Of a stretch of 51,012 nucleotides of DNA, positions 50,768 through 51,012 are shown piece by piece (the stretch's first letter is position 1; every line of letters starts with the position of its first letter). Position numbers and translations under genes: made by a program. Below the pieces are notes generated by a model. The model was not told the DNA's origin and made no database searches. It saw nothing but the letters and a program-made list of their open reading frames with translations. The DNA comes from UBA1227 sp045599345. GTDB lineage: Bacteria; Bacillota; Clostridia; Oscillospirales; Acutalibacteraceae. The stretch lies in assembly GCA_045599345.1 (NCBI GenBank), contig JAZRVV010000008.1, forward strand, positions 1-51,012, given 5' to 3'.

Positions 50768-51012
50768 ATGGAAACTAAATCAACAGTATGGCGAATTATC
50801 AAGATAATTTTAATTGTACTTTTGATTCTTGTCGTTATTGTTGCGGCGTACGTTGGTTATGTTTTTGGCTTTTATCATCGCATTGATGACAATCAAAAGC
50901 TCACAGTCAGTGACAACATCGGCACAACCTGTGAGGTTGGACAGCAGTACAAAATAGTTTCCTACAACGTAGGATTTGGTGCCTATACACCAGACTTTGG
51001 TTTCTTTATGGA
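50768..51012 (+). CDS. Membrane-anchored endonuclease/exonuclease/phosphatase-fold protein, N-terminal part (partial)
   Basis: The first 81 codons of a gene cut by the window end. Residues 9-33 form a membrane helix (IIKIILIVLLILVVIVAAYV). After a short linker comes QYKIVSYNVGFGAYTPDF, the opening strand and Asn of an endonuclease/exonuclease/phosphatase domain. A weak AGAGG lies upstream of the ATG, with the start 11 bases after the GH3 stop, so the two may be co-transcribed. The catalytic part is not in the window, so function stays open. Confidence 0.7.
   Translation, partial: METKSTVWRIIKIILIVLLILVVIVAAYVGYVFGFYHRIDDNQKLTVSDNIGTTCEVGQQYKIVSYNVGFGAYTPDFGFFM

Noticed and set aside
1..51012. 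CRISPR arrays, insertion sequences, prophage or integron
   Set aside because: No spaced direct repeats, transposase, integrase or phage structural genes were seen on either strand.

Overview
The window reads as chromosomal DNA of an anaerobic, low-to-moderate GC Firmicute, most likely a gut or rumen member of the Clostridia (Lachnospiraceae-like). The reasons are the clostridial block asp23-nusB-tsaD paralogue-xseA-xseB-ispA-dxs-tlyA-nadK-argR-recN, a rubrerythrin with the rubredoxin domain first, an Etf/acyl-CoA dehydrogenase module of anaerobic type, a GH3 enzyme with reversed domain order as described in Butyrivibrio and Ruminococcus, and strong AGGAGG ribosome binding sites. The lineage is inferred from gene content and was not tested by search. 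No phage, insertion sequence, CRISPR array or rRNA was seen. No gap between genes exceeds about 300 bases.

Layout. (1) 1-7959: the end of a purine biosynthesis operon, purM'-purN-IMP cyclohydrolase (PurO type)-stand-alone AICAR transformylase-purD-purL, closed by a strong terminator. The last two steps to IMP use two separate proteins instead of bifunctional PurH. (2) 8087-9499: a two-gene unit with a helix-turn-helix protein and a HipA/HipT-like kinase. (3) 9534-20865: a PadR regulator diverges from a long operon: two small beta-rich proteins (one DUF3237), an alpha/beta hydrolase, a CoA transferase, an acyl-CoA dehydrogenase, EtfB, EtfA, an acyl-CoA synthetase, a URO-D-fold protein, a 56-residue small protein and an OFA-type MFS transporter. 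The set resembles the caffeate reduction (car) operon of Acetobacterium with a PadR switch and an esterase added. I propose it takes up, de-esterifies, CoA-activates and reduces hydroxycinnamates or related plant enoates. (4) 21023-23506: an ArsR-family regulator with an 18-bp palindrome at its promoter, then an Old Yellow Enzyme/enoate reductase-like flavoprotein, a possible CoA-independent enoate reductase.

(5) 23635-28412: a Pr6Pr membrane protein, a lipoprotein cell-wall amidase, and a convergent YfhO-family membrane protein. (6) 28566-39547: the housekeeping block asp23, nusB, tsaD paralogue, xseA, xseB, ispA, dxs, tlyA, nadK, argR, recN, tyrS, tightly packed with several start/stop overlaps. 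(7) 39559-41835: a secreted, membrane-anchored PIG-L deacetylase, reverse rubrerythrin, and a zinc-ribbon protein on the minus strand. (8) 41969-48003: an ArsB/NhaD-type permease, a cytidylate-kinase-like protein, and a polyamine ABC transporter potA-potB-potCD in which permease and binding protein are fused. (9) 48098-51012: tRNA-Leu(GAG) with a consensus promoter and terminator, a GH3 beta-glucosidase, and the start of a membrane-anchored endonuclease/exonuclease/phosphatase-fold protein cut by the window edge.

The part most worth following is region 3 together with region 4: transporter, esterase, two CoA-activating enzymes, a probably electron-bifurcating reductase and a direct enoate reductase, each half with its own regulator and visible operator. 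The PadR protein has the length and N-terminal pattern of the phenolic-acid sensor PadR, and the intergenic region holds a perfect ATGT-N8-ACAT palindrome.
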